This document shows, one piece after another, positions 34,401 to 48,735 of a stretch of 64,000 nucleotides of DNA. A model generated the notes under the pieces. It saw only the letters and a list, made by a program, of their open reading frames with translations, was not told the DNA's origin and did not search any database. The stretch's first letter is position 1. Every line of letters begins with the position of its first letter. The stretch covers positions 9,332,209-9,396,208 of the forward strand of contig NW_002060943.1 of assembly GCF_000150275.1 (NCBI RefSeq), in the 5' to 3' direction. Origin of the DNA: Trichoplax adhaerens (Eukaryota > Placozoa > Uniplacotomia > Trichoplacea > Trichoplacidae). A program made the translations under genes and the position numbers.

Positions 34401-37400
34401 TACGGATATGTAATGAAAACTCATTGCTATTTAAAATGCATGTGTAAACTGTAAATTATATTGTGAGATTTCATTATTCGTGCCACCCATTTGTATTCAT
34501 TTCGCTTTAGGTTGACGAAATTGCTGACGAATGGGAAAGTCGGTTCGTTCAAATTGGTCACCGTACTCACCAGAATATTAGCTGTTCAGTTTACACTACG
34601 AAAACGTAAACAACTTTTTTAAGCGAAATTATTAGTAACTTATATGTTGTTTATCTTCTGTAGTTAAAAACTATAGTTCTAACCTTGGATTTTCTACAAT
34701 TCTAGCGTAGAAAGTGAAACTGCTAAGTCTTTTGCGGCGGATTCTGTACTTTTATCTATTGGTTATGTCATAATACTAATATTTGTTAGTTGTGCTTTGG
34801 GACGCTTAAATCGGTTAGAAAATCGGGTATGTGAATGACAGAGAGAGTATAAATAGTAATTCATGCCTTCGATATTTACGTCATTCTATTGCATGTAAAG
34901 TTGTAATTAAGTAGCATGTACTGTATTACTTATCATCTAGAATATCGTAGCGGCAATGGGAATGATATGTATTGCTATGGCCTATGCTGCTGCTGTTGGA
35001 ATATCAAGTTTGTTTGGCTTACTGTATGGTCCTTTACATGCAGTTTTACCGTTTCTGCTACTAGGTAATGTTTCTGTACATGATTTTAGCCCATTCAATT
35101 TTAAACTTAAATTAAGTATTACAATCCATACTACAACGGTTGAAGTGGTCAACGAGTACCAGTGGTAATGTATTCATGTTCGTTGAAATAGACGTACGCA
35201 TGCATTTAAAAATCGATAGATTTGATATATGCGTAATATTTGAAAATGAGAGCGTATAGAGAATCGCTTCTTCAGACCATAGTTTTATACTTAAGTTTTT
35301 CCTCTTATCTACGGTAAAATACATATGTTGGATCAAATTTAATAGTGTCTATAATATCGTATTTATTTGATGACCTAGTATACTGACTACTACAGTGCTT
35401 ATCTTGACATAATAATATTCTTAACCTATTCAAGATTCGGTGGCATAAACATATACAATATATTCACAACACATGCATTCTTTACTTTCTGGAAAGGTAT
35501 CGGAGTGGACGATATGTTTGTAATTGCTACTGCTTGGGACAATTTTAAACACCACGCTGGTGATAGGACGGTAGACATCGCGGAGCATGCTGGTCAATGC
35601 TTAAAAAAAGCTGTAAGCATAACGTATTATTACCAACTGTAATCTCTAGATGGTAATTAATGGGCTTCGTATCTGTCAATCCAGGGTGTCTCCATAACTG
35701 TAACTTCACTAACTGATGTAGTAGCATTTACGATTGGAGCATCAACAGTTTTGCCTGCCTTATCTTCTTTCTCAATATTCGCCGGAATAGGTAAGTAAAA
35801 CATGTATTAACTAGTAAATAACTAGTACAGTTGATCAATGAATAAATTTTTATCTTCTCTTAACCATTAGGGATTCTTGCTGTTTTTATTCTGCAAATAA
35901 CATTTTTTACTGCCTGTATCGTCTTAGACAGCAGAAGGTATTGTTCTACTACATTTTTCTTGTTAATTATAGCAAGCTTTGATTTACTACTAACAGTTAA
36001 ATTTTCAACAACGTACGCATACTCTACAGGAGAAACGCTGGTCGTGACGCTTGCTTGCCATGTCTAAAAGTAAAGAAACATTCAGGCTCAAAGAAAACTG
36101 AAAAGTCATGGTCTTCAAAGATCTTTGATGGCGGAATTCTAAGATGGTTCTTCGGTAGTAAATTTGCTCCGTTTTTATTAAAAGGACCTAACAAAGTGAG
36201 TAGTTGAAATCGTAATCCGAATTAAGTCTAGACTTTTTATTAATTAATTTTTACTCATAGTTCTTTGTAGTTCTCATAACGTTGGACTTAGTAGCAGTGA
36301 GTATATATGGAAGTATTGAATTAAAGGTGTCATTTGATCCTCGGTGGTTTCTGGCTCCAGATTCTTATGGAAAAAAATTTGTTCAGTATCAAGAAAAGGT
36401 AGCCACCGGTTTTAATTCAGAGATCGCCTATGATAAATGAAATAGGGAGCAGTATTGAAAAACTATTTTGTACATACATTTAGTACTTTCCAGATGAAGG
36501 AGCTCCATTGTCAGTGTATCTCGGAAAAATGGACTACTTTACACAACAGCAAGAACTAGCTAATTTGAGCAGTGTTATTAAAAAAGAGAAGTCAATTCAA
36601 AATAAAAGCGTTTCCAGCTGGTTTGATGACTATATTTTATGGATGAAAAGTACTAGCGGAAAGAATGATTTTCTCAACAAAGGTAAATTTCATTGTTCTG
36701 TTTTGAGTTGTGAGGCTTTCACCAAAGTAGTTTACTAATTCCTCGAACACTGACTCACTATCCATATAATTAATTGTAAGATGGTTACGTAAAGAACAAG
36801 ACAATATTCTATGAGAAATTGCACTCCTTTCTCAACACCGTTGGCCGCCATTACTCTCAAGATATCGTTTTCAATGATAGTGATCCGCAAATTATCACGG
36901 TCTGATATTCAGCATAATATTGCACTGTATTTCTCAATTATTAGCTTAAGATGTATCTAAAGTAAAAGCTTATTAATCTATACTATGCTAAAATGGTAAC
37001 AGTTACTCAACAATTGGATATCAATTTAGGCATCCCGTTTCCACGCTGTTCATAAGTTACTGTCTGATACTTCCGAAGAACTGAAAGCTCTTGACAGCAT
37101 TCGAACGCATGTTAGCGCGGTTCCATTTAGTCCCAATAGCGCATTTGCTTTCTCCAAATATTATCATCTATGGGAAACTAATAGGGTAAAGTACCGAGGC
37201 TTTTTTAAAAGTATTGACTTGAGTTTCTTCTGAAGATATTTACTAATTTGGTTCAGGTATTAACGATGGAAATGTTCAGAAACATCGGCTTGGCGATAGG
37301 ATGCGTATTCATTATCACACTAATCCTTGTTGCTGATTTTCGAACCACGATCTTCGTTATTATTTGTGTCACACTGACTCTTGTAAATATAATAAATTGG

Positions 37401-38461
37401 TTATTGACTATTATCGGAATTCAATAAAAAAACTGTTCTCATTCATTGCAATCCCTTTTTTATAGATTGACATGGGTGGACTTATGTATTTTTGGGAGTT
37501 ATCAATTAACACTGTAACAACGATCGTACTGGTATTAGTTGTTGGTTTATCTGTAGACTACGCAGCCCACATGGCCCATACATTTATGAGGTACCAAGGA
37601 ACAAGAAAAGGTACGTTATAAGTTAGCGTCGAATTAATTTACTATCGCTTTACTTTTACTGTAGACTTACTAATCAGATTTGAATTAAAATAGAGAGAGT
37701 TTTAGCTACAATGGGAGATATGGCCCCGGCCGTATTTAATGGAGGCTTTAGTACTTTTTTGGCATTCATACTACTAGCCGGCTCAACTAATTACGGATTC
37801 TTAACCTTCTTTAAAGTTAGTTACTGTGATATCTATTATATGACACTATAAGTCGCATATATTATTCTGATGCTTCTTAAACTTTTTGTAGATGTTTTTT
37901 GGAGTTGTGGTTTTTGGACTATTTCATGGTCTTTGTTTCCTGCCTGTACTATTAAGCTGGATAGGAGCTGATAGTTATCCACCACTAGCCGAAGATAGTC
38001 CACTAACCATAATGGCATGTGGATCTTGTAAATGCTGGAGAACATTCTCACGCATTCTAAAAAACTTCTTTTGCAAGAAGAGAGAGACGCAATCAGGAGG
38101 TATGGTTGACAACTGTACGCAAACGTCTTCATGCAAAGTTGAGTGCAGCGACATAAACTTTCAAGATGATCTTTTTATACGTCATAGCCACAACGACATA
38201 AAATATGAAAGTTATTCAAGTGGGGTTGGTAGCTCAGCAAACAGTTCTTTATGTAAAATAGCAACTGACAGTATGGAGGACATGAGAGCCATTTCTACTA
38301 TAGTATCGCCATCGGAAAAAGTAGTTATCACTTCACCAAAAATTGCAAGTAATACCTCAACAGCAGCGGTTATTGATTATTTAAATAGTGAATTTAATGT
38401 CAAGCATTTTTCTCATAATGAACAAAAGAATCTTAAAAATTATAAAGAAACCTCTGTTTAA
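31457..38461 (+). CDS. Patched-related (PTCHD-like) RND transporter with sterol-sensing domain
   Basis: Twenty exons join in phase to 1041 aa: 31457-31623, 31906-32164, 33314-33396, 33942-34046, 34230-34371, 34511-34605, 34706-34826, 34941-35064, 35497-35612, 35685-35790, 35871-35937, 36030-36195, 36261-36398, 36484-36682, 36781-36899, 37030-37185, 37257-37382, 37466-37610, 37694-37815 and 37892-38461. The plan fits a two-fold, 12-helix RND permease. A first helix (TSIVCVAFCSLGFLRF) is followed by a luminal loop with RGGKCWVDSVLSVWNF, then a sterol-sensing block. GIGVDDMF is near residue 366 and SLTDVVAFTIGAST follows. The second half repeats the plan with GLSVDYAAHMAH near residue 790. The final 160 residues are a polar cytosolic tail. 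This places it with PTCHD and nematode PTR proteins rather than patched itself. The substrate is unknown; a sterol or lipid is only a family-based guess. Confidence 0.93.
31670..31775. repeat. TGTAC repeats in intron 1 of the patched-related gene
   Basis: A short array (agtaccagtactgtg, actgtacagtattgtacag, then actgtactgtactgtactgtac near 31747-31768) sits in the 282-bp first intron, just after a poly-A run at 31626-31641. A smaller group lies in intron 2 at about 32250-32290. Confidence 0.7.
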
Positions 38462-39241
38462 AGCAATATTTGAAACTATTCTACATATAATTTGTGTGAT
38501 CGAATGACCCGAGATAATATCTGATCTATATAAATTCAGCTTTAAAGTGTACGCATGTCAATCAGTACAGTACTATTAACAGTAAATTATAAAACAAAAC
38601 TACTATGAAGTAAAAGTGCACCAAAATGCCAATGAAAGCCACTTCTAGTCTAAGAAGTATACAATAATTGATATTATAACAGATGCTAAGAATTCATTTA
38701 CAGACATCAATTGTAATTAAGAATCTTTAGCTGCTGCATGATTATAATTATTATTACAGTAACGATACAGCTAACAAATTACGGCCAGTAATAGATAATG
38801 ATTATAATTATGAACTAAAAATAAGTTAATTATAATGAAAATCTCATATGTAAATATAAAATATACGAAAGAAAATTATAATTTAGTAATCGATAAATTG
38901 CTAATAAATACAGCATGAATGTACTAACAAAATATGCGTATATGACCAAGTAAGTACGTCTAAAAATATTGCTTTTTAATTCAACACTACCAGTGCTACG
39001 TATACGTGTAATCTGTTTCTGATCAGTTAGTAACAACAATTTTAATACCTATTCATTACAATAATAAATCAAATTAAATATAATGTTTGGCTTCTTACTG
39101 CAAAACATCTCTACCAATACAGAGTAAAAATAGGTTTATCGAATATACCTTATCATAACGGGTGATATTTCTTAAGCAAAGCTGAAATATTTACAATTCA
39201 TTACGACACTATTAAAGTGGTTTACTTTTTGAAACGGAATT
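38462..39241. other. Tail-to-tail gap between the patched-related gene and TUBGCP6
   Basis: AT-rich 0.8 kb with no exon. It should hold both 3' UTRs. Only one short agtacagtact match is present near 38563; otherwise it lacks the palindromic arrays. Confidence 0.6.
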
Positions 39242-42200
39242 TTAAATAGAATTTTCTCCTGAGTAAATTGAGTTAAAATTAATTCTCAGTACGAAATCCT
39301 CCAGATATGCTTGATAGCCGCGCCTGATGAGCTTATGAACGACTACAATAATAGAAAGCGATAAATGTTACGAATGTCGTTTTAGGACATTTGATTATAT
39401 TAGTGAAATGGTTAAAACTTCGTAATATAGCTACAGTGCCTACGTATTTAGCTTACAATGTACATAACATCATCTTGCAATACACTTACCTAGAAACAAA
39501 AATTTGCAGTACTCTCTAAATCTTTCATAAAACTCTTCCAGTTTCACAAAAGAGGTATGTATTAATTCTCCATTTAGATCAACGATCCATGAACCCATAG
39601 TCAAATTAAAGTGAAAATTGATAATAACCCCAAAGATAGATGAAATGATTTGCATGACCGGTTTTGCTTTAGATCCTAGTAATGACCTGATGAAAAGCCC
39701 ATTAAGTGTTACAATATTAGCCTGCAATTAACAGCAATAACTCTACAATATGATTAACAGAAACTTTACCGGTACTCTCCCTTTTTTAGATACTCCATAT
39801 GATAACTATATAATTCGTCCAAGTTACGAGCCTGTCAGATTATAAGATTGTAGCTAAGCATAAATCCATCTAATAACCCATTTTGATATTATTGATATAC
39901 CTTTGCAACGCACTGTTTAAATTCTTCCCAGCAGACAGTGATTATTTGATTTTCAAAATAACTTTGTATAACATTAACAAAATGCAACATTTCGTAACGA
40001 AAGTGTTGTAATCGAGAATATTGAAAGCTTCCAACTTGTCTGCCATGTAGGGCACACTTCAGTCTTAACCAGCAATCTCTTAAAGCCCAAGCAACACGTT
40101 TGAGTTGTAGTAAAAAAGACCAAATCTTGCTGTATACTGTTAAACAAGAGTCAGTAATAATAATATTGCAAGGCCAAGGAACCTAACACAGAGATTAATT
40201 ATTAGCTTAGAGTGTGTTAAAAGCTTAATAACAACGACATAAAGATCTCCACCTTATACTTTAGATCTAAGAAATTTAACGCATGAATAGAAGTCGATTG
40301 GAAGACTTCTGTCATAGGTTTCATCACTAAGGTTGTATTTCGAGAGATCAATTCAATTTCCTTAAATCCAGACTGCGATATGGCCGTGTTGAGAATTTCT
40401 GTTAGTTCAGTAACCGTATAGATTACGTGCACTGATTTACCGGAAGCCAGCTAATAGAATCCGTAAAAACTTGATTACATTGTATACACATAAAAAATCT
40501 TACTAACTTTATCATATCAATAGCAATTACAGTATAAAAAAAAACAATAAAACTAAACCTTGTCAAATAACTGGCTTGTCAATGACATTGAAAATTCTGA
40601 ATCCGCCATTAACAGTAAACTTCTTAAAATTTCAATATGCCGGTAAATATCTAAGTCATCCTTGAAGTATCTGAGTACCGCATCGTTAACAAGCGAGATT
40701 CTAATTTATATATATATGATTACCGATTAAAACTTAAAAATAACAAAATTTTGAATTATTTACGAATAGAATTTCTATAAATAAATTTTGCATTCTTACT
40801 GTAGCCGTAATTGTGGAACAACGGCTTTTCTCATTACTGTTTCCAATGACAACGTTGGAATAGATTTAGGATTTTCCGCTTCAGAAATATAAATGCCAAG
40901 GTACTTAGTTATATTTTGATAAAAGATAGATTGATAATGGACTTAGAATTAACCTGTTCTATTATCTAGTGTCAATTCCCCTCTTGTTCTTTTTGTTAAC
41001 TTCACATTCAGTAAAGATTCTTCAAAGTACAAAAAATGCGCTGACTTTACAGTTAATTCAATGAAATTAATGATAAAATGTACATGAAGTATTTTGTGGG
41101 AACTACTAAAAGATCTCTAATTTTCACTTAAAATTTTTATCTACATAATATTTAATTGATAATCTACTGTTTTCTATGCTATCTAGTAAGTTACAAAATT
41201 ACTGAAATACATAACAGTTGCTCGTATTTACTGTATGCATTAACTATAGTTAGTAAACCCGTTACAACTATCCACTACTTACCACTATTTGATTGCATAG
41301 AATTGTTAGAATTATTAATACAGTCATCGCCAAGTATGCGGCTTTGATTCACAGCATTGTTAGGGAGACTTCCTAGACAATCTGTCATAAAACTATCATT
41401 GATTACTACCGTTTCCTCTTTTTGAATTGAAAGACTCTTAGCTATTTCAAGTGGACTATAGCTATTGGTTCGTAACAGGTCCTGATTGCCAGGATCATTT
41501 TGTAAATATTGCTGTTTGCTCGAAATTTGAGATTTTATTTCCTGCGCTCCATTGGATAAAGGTTTCCCCTTATCTTCTATTAATGCAATCTTCCCAGAAA
41601 CAACCGAATTTTTTGATGATGTTCTCCTCATCTGATCAAGTTCATCGGATTCCACATTTAATTCGATGGTATTACTTTTTAAAGGCCTAATTATAGTATC
41701 TGCTTTTGAGATGGTATTTTCTGGAGTCACGTTATTGGTAACGAGCGCCTCATAGTTATTATTTTTAGGTTTTAATGAACTGGTTATCGCATCCTTAGCA
41801 TATGAATTCGGAGATTCGTAATCACTAACTGCAACAGATATTAATTCTGGATTAACGGGAGAATCCCGTAAGTCTTGAATACTAGAGCTTTCTTCTTCTG
41901 AATACTGAGACTTTACACTAGAGGAGGATTCTTTAATTATTCCGTCATGCATAGCAACGTCTGCTGTAGCACTATCTTGATGACCATAACTTTGCAGAGC
42001 TCCCTGAAGTTTCACTATAGAATCGTCATAAAATTTTTTTCTCTTTTCGTGCAGTTGAAATCGAGAGCTTTGCCATCGAGCCAAGAACTCCCTTTTACTA
42101 GCTTCCAAAGACAACTCTTCGTAATGAGACTCTAACGCTTCCCTTAATTAGAGATATTGTACAAATTTTAAATTAATGAAACACTTCGATTAAGTTATCA

Positions 42201-45200
42201 TATACTCGTACACTATCTATAACTTTATACCTAACGTCGTCTTTCAACTTTGGCGCTATAGAAGCCGTTGTAAATTGGTGTTGTTGATTAACCGATATTT
42301 CTTGCTGTTCCGATAACATTTCTTCTGTAACCCTAATTTTTTGTTTCTTTTTAAATTGCAATATTTAAATTCTTTATTACTTTGAAAAATCGTAACCCCT
42401 TAAGCAGTGCATTCGAGAGCTCATTGATAAAAATAAATAAATCTCTGTAAGGAAATAATAACCAACAACATGTTACCTGTTGATGATCCTCTATTTGTCG
42501 CTTAATCTGATTAAGTTGATTCTCTTTCGAGGCTTGGAGCAAACGCCTTTCTTCTAGTTGCATTCCTTTTATTAAAATAATATTATCAGTGGTAAATCTT
42601 TCAGACATAACAAATTAAAATTTAAATATTTATATACACCATTTTACTCAAACATATAAATGCGTACGCTTGGGGTTGTTCTGTTGCGGTAATTTTTTAA
42701 GCATTTTATTCGTATCCCATCGTACCCCAATATCGTACGTGCAGTAATATATGAAATTTTACTGTACTCAGACCACTGTTTTACCATATATTGTACACTG
42801 TACGCAGACACAAACCGCATACATACGGAAGAAGCTCAACTTTTTATACTGGTAACAATGTAGATAATACTAACATACATATACGTACGTTTCCTTTTCT
42901 TAATCTTCTCAGCTATAACAGCTTGCTCTTCCAGTAATATGGCCCGCTTGACCTTTTCTTTGTTCATAATCTTGGTATTTTCGGTTAGTAACATATCGAG
43001 AATAAATTGTATGTATCATGTGATAATTTACCTCCTCTTTTCGTTTCTTATCCTCAAACTCTTGAAGATTTCGGATTTTTTCCTTATACTCCTGTAATAT
43101 AAAAATAGATCCTTTAGATAAACATAAATCTATGGACTTAAATTTCAACTTATTTAAAAAACTTTAAGTTAGCTAGGTACCATTAGTGCAGTCATAGCCG
43201 TATTGATGTCTTCCTCATTTAGTACGAATTTAAATAAAGGAGGATCAGTCGCTAGAATTATATGCTGTAGCACAATTCGAAATCACTTAATAATTTGAAC
43301 ACACTATATTGTCTAAACAGTCATCTAGGGTACGTAATTAATAGGCGTTTTATTATAACATACTCAAAACAAAGTTATTAAAAATTTGACTTACGTTGGG
43401 ACAACATTGCCGTAGTAAGTATAACGACTTGCCACAAACAAGGATATCTTGCAAACAATCATGTGATAGAATTGGTACAGTATCATCTATAATGCCTTTC
43501 CGTATTTTAAAGCCATTATTCCAAAACGATCGATCTAATAAATTATTAGAATATAAACATTAATTTCAATATCAATCAAGTTAACATAATCATTATTCAC
43601 ATCATATCACCTTGAACCGATAAGTAAGTAGAATCCACTTCAAGAACAAATTCGTCGTAGTAATCCGTATGAAGGCCTTTCGTTACCCAATTTCGAATAT
43701 AACTAGAGATATAGATGGATACTGTACTATAATACGCGTAACTTCCAATTTCAGATACAATAAAGTGTAACATTACTGATCCTTACTCAAGGTACGGCTG
43801 ACAGATATTAACGAGGATATAGACCAGTAGCATATAATTATGTGTATCTTCTGCATCCAATGCCATGTGATATATGGTATCTATTAATTTGACACCCTAA
43901 AAGTACATCAAACAGTAAAGCACTTGTAAGCGCACATTTTATAAAAAAATAAAGACTATCACGCAATGTCATATACTGTATACTGTACAGTAGGAAGGGT
44001 ATACCGTTAACAATCTTGTTTGGTCATTATCTTCACGTGGACCGTGCAGTGCAAAGCAAACAGCAGCCAATAGTCTATAATAATGAAATCGATTAAAAAG
44101 CAGCTTGAAAATAATAAGAGCTAATACTATAATTGATATAATCCGTCATTCGTAACTGCAGTTAAAACCTGAAAAATCACAAAATCGTAAAAATTATTAC
44201 CGAAGTTGCACACTAATTCGTCGAATCACGTACAATACTTGTTGAAGCGATTTGAGTCGATGTTCTGCATTTTGGGATATTACGTACAATGTTTTATTAG
44301 AAAATTATTCCAATTTCAGACTAAGAAAACATTATATTAACATTATATTTGTCGCTTGCCTGCTACTGAAATTATGATTGCTGAATAATAATTCAAGTAT
44401 ATATCTATAGCTTTTACGAAAGCATTCACAACTAATCCAGCAGTATTTGTGCCTGATCTCATAAAATCTCGTAAGTGCACATAACAGGTTCCTATATCAC
44501 CAATTTCTTTTAGAAGCTTAACCAAACTGGAAGAACTTCTACCGGAAAGGTAGACATCAGCCCGAACATAAAATTTACCGACTGCCTATAATCTCAGTAA
44601 ACGATTAAAGATATAACATTTTTAGAACTACTTTACATCAATTAAAATGCCACAAACTGACTGTTAGAGAGAATGATTTACATTTTTATCGTTTTGAAAC
44701 ATAAATGTTCTACTAGGAATGCCAAGCAAAACATTGACAGCATCTTTAACTAACTGTTCTTCCGTCATATATGTAGCTGGACAATCTAATCTAAATGCCT
44801 TAGTTGCATATTTTAGTCTATTCAGCAGTGCTAGTTCCAGACTATTATGTCCTGACTCAGACATGTAAAATTTTCGACTACATGATTTCCTGTAAATCAA
44901 TTTTTGATCGTTAGCCTTCTTTTATCTATTTAATTATATACAGAAATTATAAATAAAATCTATCATTCAGCACCTTCCACGAATTTCCCATTCATAATAA
45001 TGGCTGCAGAGAGCTTCGCCAACGATAAATGTGTCGTCCCAGTTGAGATAAGATTCATGGCTCTCGTTTAACTCTTTTGTTCTATCTGCAACCATGATCG
45101 GTAAAGATGAACTCGAAGTTTTATTATGCTAGAGAAACAAACATGACATGAATGATATCAGCTAGCTACTTGGAAAGTTTTCTTTATTTAATAATTAATA

Positions 45201-47284
45201 GTTTGCTTAACTTACATTTTTTCGGGCAACTAGATATCTTTCGGCATTACTACATTGGGGTACTATATTCAGTATTTCATATAAAATCAGAAAAAATACG
45301 AAATATTAAATCTTACAAGTTTTGATATTCATCTTGATAAAGCCTGGGAAAATTTAAACGTTCATTTAAGTGATAGACATTAGAGTGAACTATCCCTCCG
45401 AAAAGGTTAGATCCAGCTTTATTCCATTCTACGTTGCTCTATAAAAAATAAAAATACCGTATAGTAACATTCAGTAAGCAGTTACTGTAAATTGAGTGAA
45501 AGTTTTCTGTCATAATAAGCAGTATAGTGACAAAGTATTGGTTACAAACATTTATTAATTATATATATTATTTCTAGTATCTTTAACGCAGCATACGAAT
45601 AAAAATAAATAATTATCACAAATTCTAAGTTCTACGGATTACCGGTTGCTTAAATTGATTATTCGGTAACATGTTAAATTTCTAAATAAAAGAATATGCG
45701 TTAAAACTATCTTTTCCATAATTTCAGTTTGTTTCATTAAAATAGCTTACGACAATACCGTAAGAAAAGGATACTTGCTGGGATCACATATTATATCATA
45801 ATCTGGCGCAAAAAATTGACTATAAAAGCAGAATGAGGAATTTAGTACCACTGCTGAATAAGAAACAACCGCTTCACAAAGCATTCAAGATTTTAAAAGT
45901 CGCTGCTCCTGTGTATATTAATATCTGTAGAATATTCGTAGTCTAATACAGTACAACAGAGCAAGCTACTAACACTTAATATTCATGCTAAGTTAAGAAT
46001 GCTAGGTATTCAACCGATTAATGAATTCTAAAGGTGCTGTATACAAAAAGAATATCTCCTAACTACAGCTAATAGTAAACAATGCTATTCATAACGTTAT
46101 ATCCCTAACTTGCAATTCGTTAATTGGAGAGGAGTTCCGCATAATCTCGGCTCGGTCGGAATCTTTTGTGTAACCTTGTAGAGCATAAGTTAAGGTCGTT
46201 GAATTAGGTATATGAAGTAATAGTTACATGACTAATCACTAAGTTGAGGCTAGTTATCGTTTATTATCCATTATTCTGTTTTTTTATTTATACAAACAGT
46301 GACGACTGTACCGCTGATTAAAAAAGGAGCAACAGAATACGTGTAATCCGCATCCACGTATGTTTCTAATTCTACCCTCATAAAACTAATAGATACTGTA
46401 TAATGAAGGTACGCAGGAATATTTTTACCTTTTGCTTTGATCCGAAATCTTCCATAGCAAAGTCGGATTCAATTGTATTACCGGCCATAAGTAATAAAAA
46501 GGAAAGAATTTGTTGTGTATCACCTACTGGCACAATGAGAAAAAAAGAACAAATCTTCTTGATAATAAATAATATGTATCATAAGGTTTTGCAGGTTCTG
46601 AATCTACAAGAATTTTCCTTTTTCATGGTAATATTCAAGCAGTATACTGTACTGTATCATTATTTAAAAGCATACGCTTAAACGTTTTACTACAATTATA
46701 ATTTTTGCATCAGTTACATACCTATATTCGTAATTCTATTTATTCACAGCAATAACTCTATTTGCTAACTAAGATATGAGAGCTATACCAATGGTCACTA
46801 ATTAATTATGATGTCAGTTACTGTAGCCACATAAATGCGAAGAAACAATTGTAGAAATTGCATTGATGTACTCAATGAAGATCAGCTCAAGATCCATGCT
46901 ATCCTACTGAAGATTGTTTTACTGAGGTACGTAAACTTATAAACCAAATTACTAACCGCGGTCTAAAAGTTGATTTAGTAATGTATCCAACTTTACAGCA
47001 TCTTGTTGTCTTTTAGCATAACTTAAATACATCCCATACGCTATAAAACGCCAGTGATTTGATGAATTGTGGTGAAAGCTTTCGTTAGCATGATCCCCAT
47101 TGGCCCAGCTATTCAATCCTCCAAATAGCAATTGTTGGTAAGCGATCGCAAGTAGTTGCTTATTGAGGATTTTTCTGTCGTGGCTACTACGTTCTTTACG
47201 TAAAGTGACACCTTGAGTGATGGTATCGCCGGCAAAGATATCGCAGAGTTGATAGAATAACTGGTAAACACTTGTGTTCGACAT
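39242..47284 (-). CDS. TUBGCP6: Gamma-tubulin complex component 6
   Basis: GCP6 is a subunit of the gamma-tubulin ring complex that nucleates microtubules at centrosomes. The N-terminal exon (46952-47284, start MSNTSVYQLF) resembles the human start. Later blocks, in order, are: 45330-45438 (LFGGIVHSNVY); 44978-45130 (FIVGEALCSHYYEWE); 44664-44890 (LVKDAVNVLLGIPSRTF, the Grip1 entry); 44343-44525 (EIGDIGTCYVHLRDF); charged coiled-coil exons at 42173-43148 (KKRKEE, EERRLLQASKENQLNQIKRQ); and a long polar linker at 41275-42114. The Grip2 domain includes 40217-40432 (LDLKYKVE) and 39490-39727 (SKAKPVMQIISSIFGVI). The last exon (39242-39342) encodes RRGYQAYLEDFVLRINF, close to the human end. The nine 27-residue repeats of human GCP6 are not seen. 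Exons between 43.2-44.3 and 45.5-46.9 kb are only partly resolved. Confidence 0.93.
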
Positions 47285-47389
47285 GACAACATTCAAATTG
47301 AAAATATAATCAGAGAATCAAACGTTGACTTTGCAACTTTCCATGTCTGCTCTCCACTTCAGCTTGAGCTTTCTACTACTGCGTACCCG

Positions 47390-47920
47390 AACAGTACTGT
47401 AATGTTATGAGATTTTGAATTTAGAGAGAAGGCGCCGTAAATACGATACAGTCACAGTATAGTACAGTACAGTACCATCAGCGACGTACTGTACACTGTA
47501 CTGTACAGTCACAGTATGTACTTTACAGTACCATCAGCGACGTACTGTAAACTGTACGCAGTTGTACCCTACAGTCACAGTACAGTACTTTACAGTACCA
47601 TCAGCGACGTACAGTACAGTACAGTACACTATACGCAGTTGGACACTATAGTCGCAGTAAGTACTTTACAGTACCATCAGCGACGTACAGTACTACAGTA
47701 TACTGTATACTGTACTGTACTGTACAGTACTGTACAGTACTGTACACTGTACGCAGTTGTACTGTACACTACAGTACAGTCACAGTACTGTGTACAGTAC
47801 TTTACAGTACCATCAGCTACGTACTGTACTGTACAGTGTACACTATACAGTACAGTACGCAGCAGTACTGTACATGTACTGTACAAACGAAGTTCAAAGC
47901 TGAGTACAGTATACTGTACG
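47390..47920. repeat. Largest TGTAC/GTACA array, partly organised as a minisatellite
   Basis: Five diverged units share the marker ttacagtaccatcagcgacg (variants at about 47470, 47524, 47590, 47668 and 47806). Each is followed by variable runs of gtactgtac and then a cgcagttg segment in most copies. Unit length varies from about 55 to 130 bp, mainly because the gtac runs change in number. Confidence 0.85.
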
Positions 47921-48537
47921 GTAATGTCGGCCATACTTGGCTTAGTACTACTGCATACTTGCACCTTTTTCTTGACATTACCTATATAAAGTAGCATTAT
48001 GAGCATGCATTTCACATTTTGACCGTAAAAGCGGTTCATTTCGCTGAGTGACTAGCGAGATGATGCATAAACTTACTGTCAAAGCATGCAACTAACGTAG
48101 GGTCAGCTCTAATAAATCATTTATTCAACAACAAATAAATAAATAAAATCGAATCGTAACGTGCTCAGACGTACAGATGTATAGACTAAAATTAAATCCA
48201 TACCACCCATCCCCGCGTGAATCCATGTGACGCAACCGATCATCATCATCGTCAGTCTGCTGCTTGACTGTACAGTACTGATGCGCGTACTGTACACTGT
48301 AAGGTCCCTTTGTCGGGCATCCGAGTATTTATCTAAAGTTTACTCTCTGTAATCACTTGAAATTGCACTTATTGAAGTTAGTAAAACGTGCTTTAGATAA
48401 TTCTATATCATGCGATAATAATGCCATGATATGAAATTGTCTAAGCATGGTTTTTTCTTTCACTTTGTGCATTTCCGATCGGCCTAACATGTAACAACCA
48501 CGACAACGATTACAGCAGCTGTCGGCCTGTCGCTGAA

Positions 48538-48662
48538 CCAGTACAGTACATCGCACTGTACTTTACTACAACTGCACTTGAAAATTAAACTGGCAGCTGT
48601 AAGGAATTTACAGTACAGTACACTGTACACTGTACATAAAGTACTGTACAGTGCCGGGCCCT
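48538..48662. repeat. TGTAC array just upstream of ATP5F1C
   Basis: Includes ttacagtacagtacactgtacactgtacat with further copies at 48541-48565 and 48640-48652. It lies 75-200 bp before the ATG, so it would be in the core promoter or 5' leader. A smaller group lies at 48267-48302. Confidence 0.75.
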
Positions 48663-48735
48663 AGATCGCTTGAGCAGCGTTGTACTGTAGCGAGCATGCG
48701 CACCGCTAAAAGCACGGTAGATCCAGCAGCGAAAA

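Larger units (their letters stand above)
47285..48735. promoter_or_regulatory. Divergent promoter region between TUBGCP6 and ATP5F1C
   Basis: The 1.45 kb gap between the two start codons holds the largest palindromic array of the window and a five-copy minisatellite (47446-47850). Two smaller arrays follow, the last ending about 80 bp before the ATP5F1C ATG. No exon is evident. The long open frames at 47516-48039 on both strands are repeat translations. Confidence 0.6.

Noticed and set aside
46403-46681. Plus-strand frame of 92 codons
   Set aside because: It falls within TUBGCP6 on the opposite strand and has no recognisable similarity.
47516-48039. Long open frames on both strands (157 and 120 codons) rich in Tyr, Thr, Val and Cys
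   Set aside because: They are translations of the self-complementary repeat, which lacks stops in several frames on both strands.
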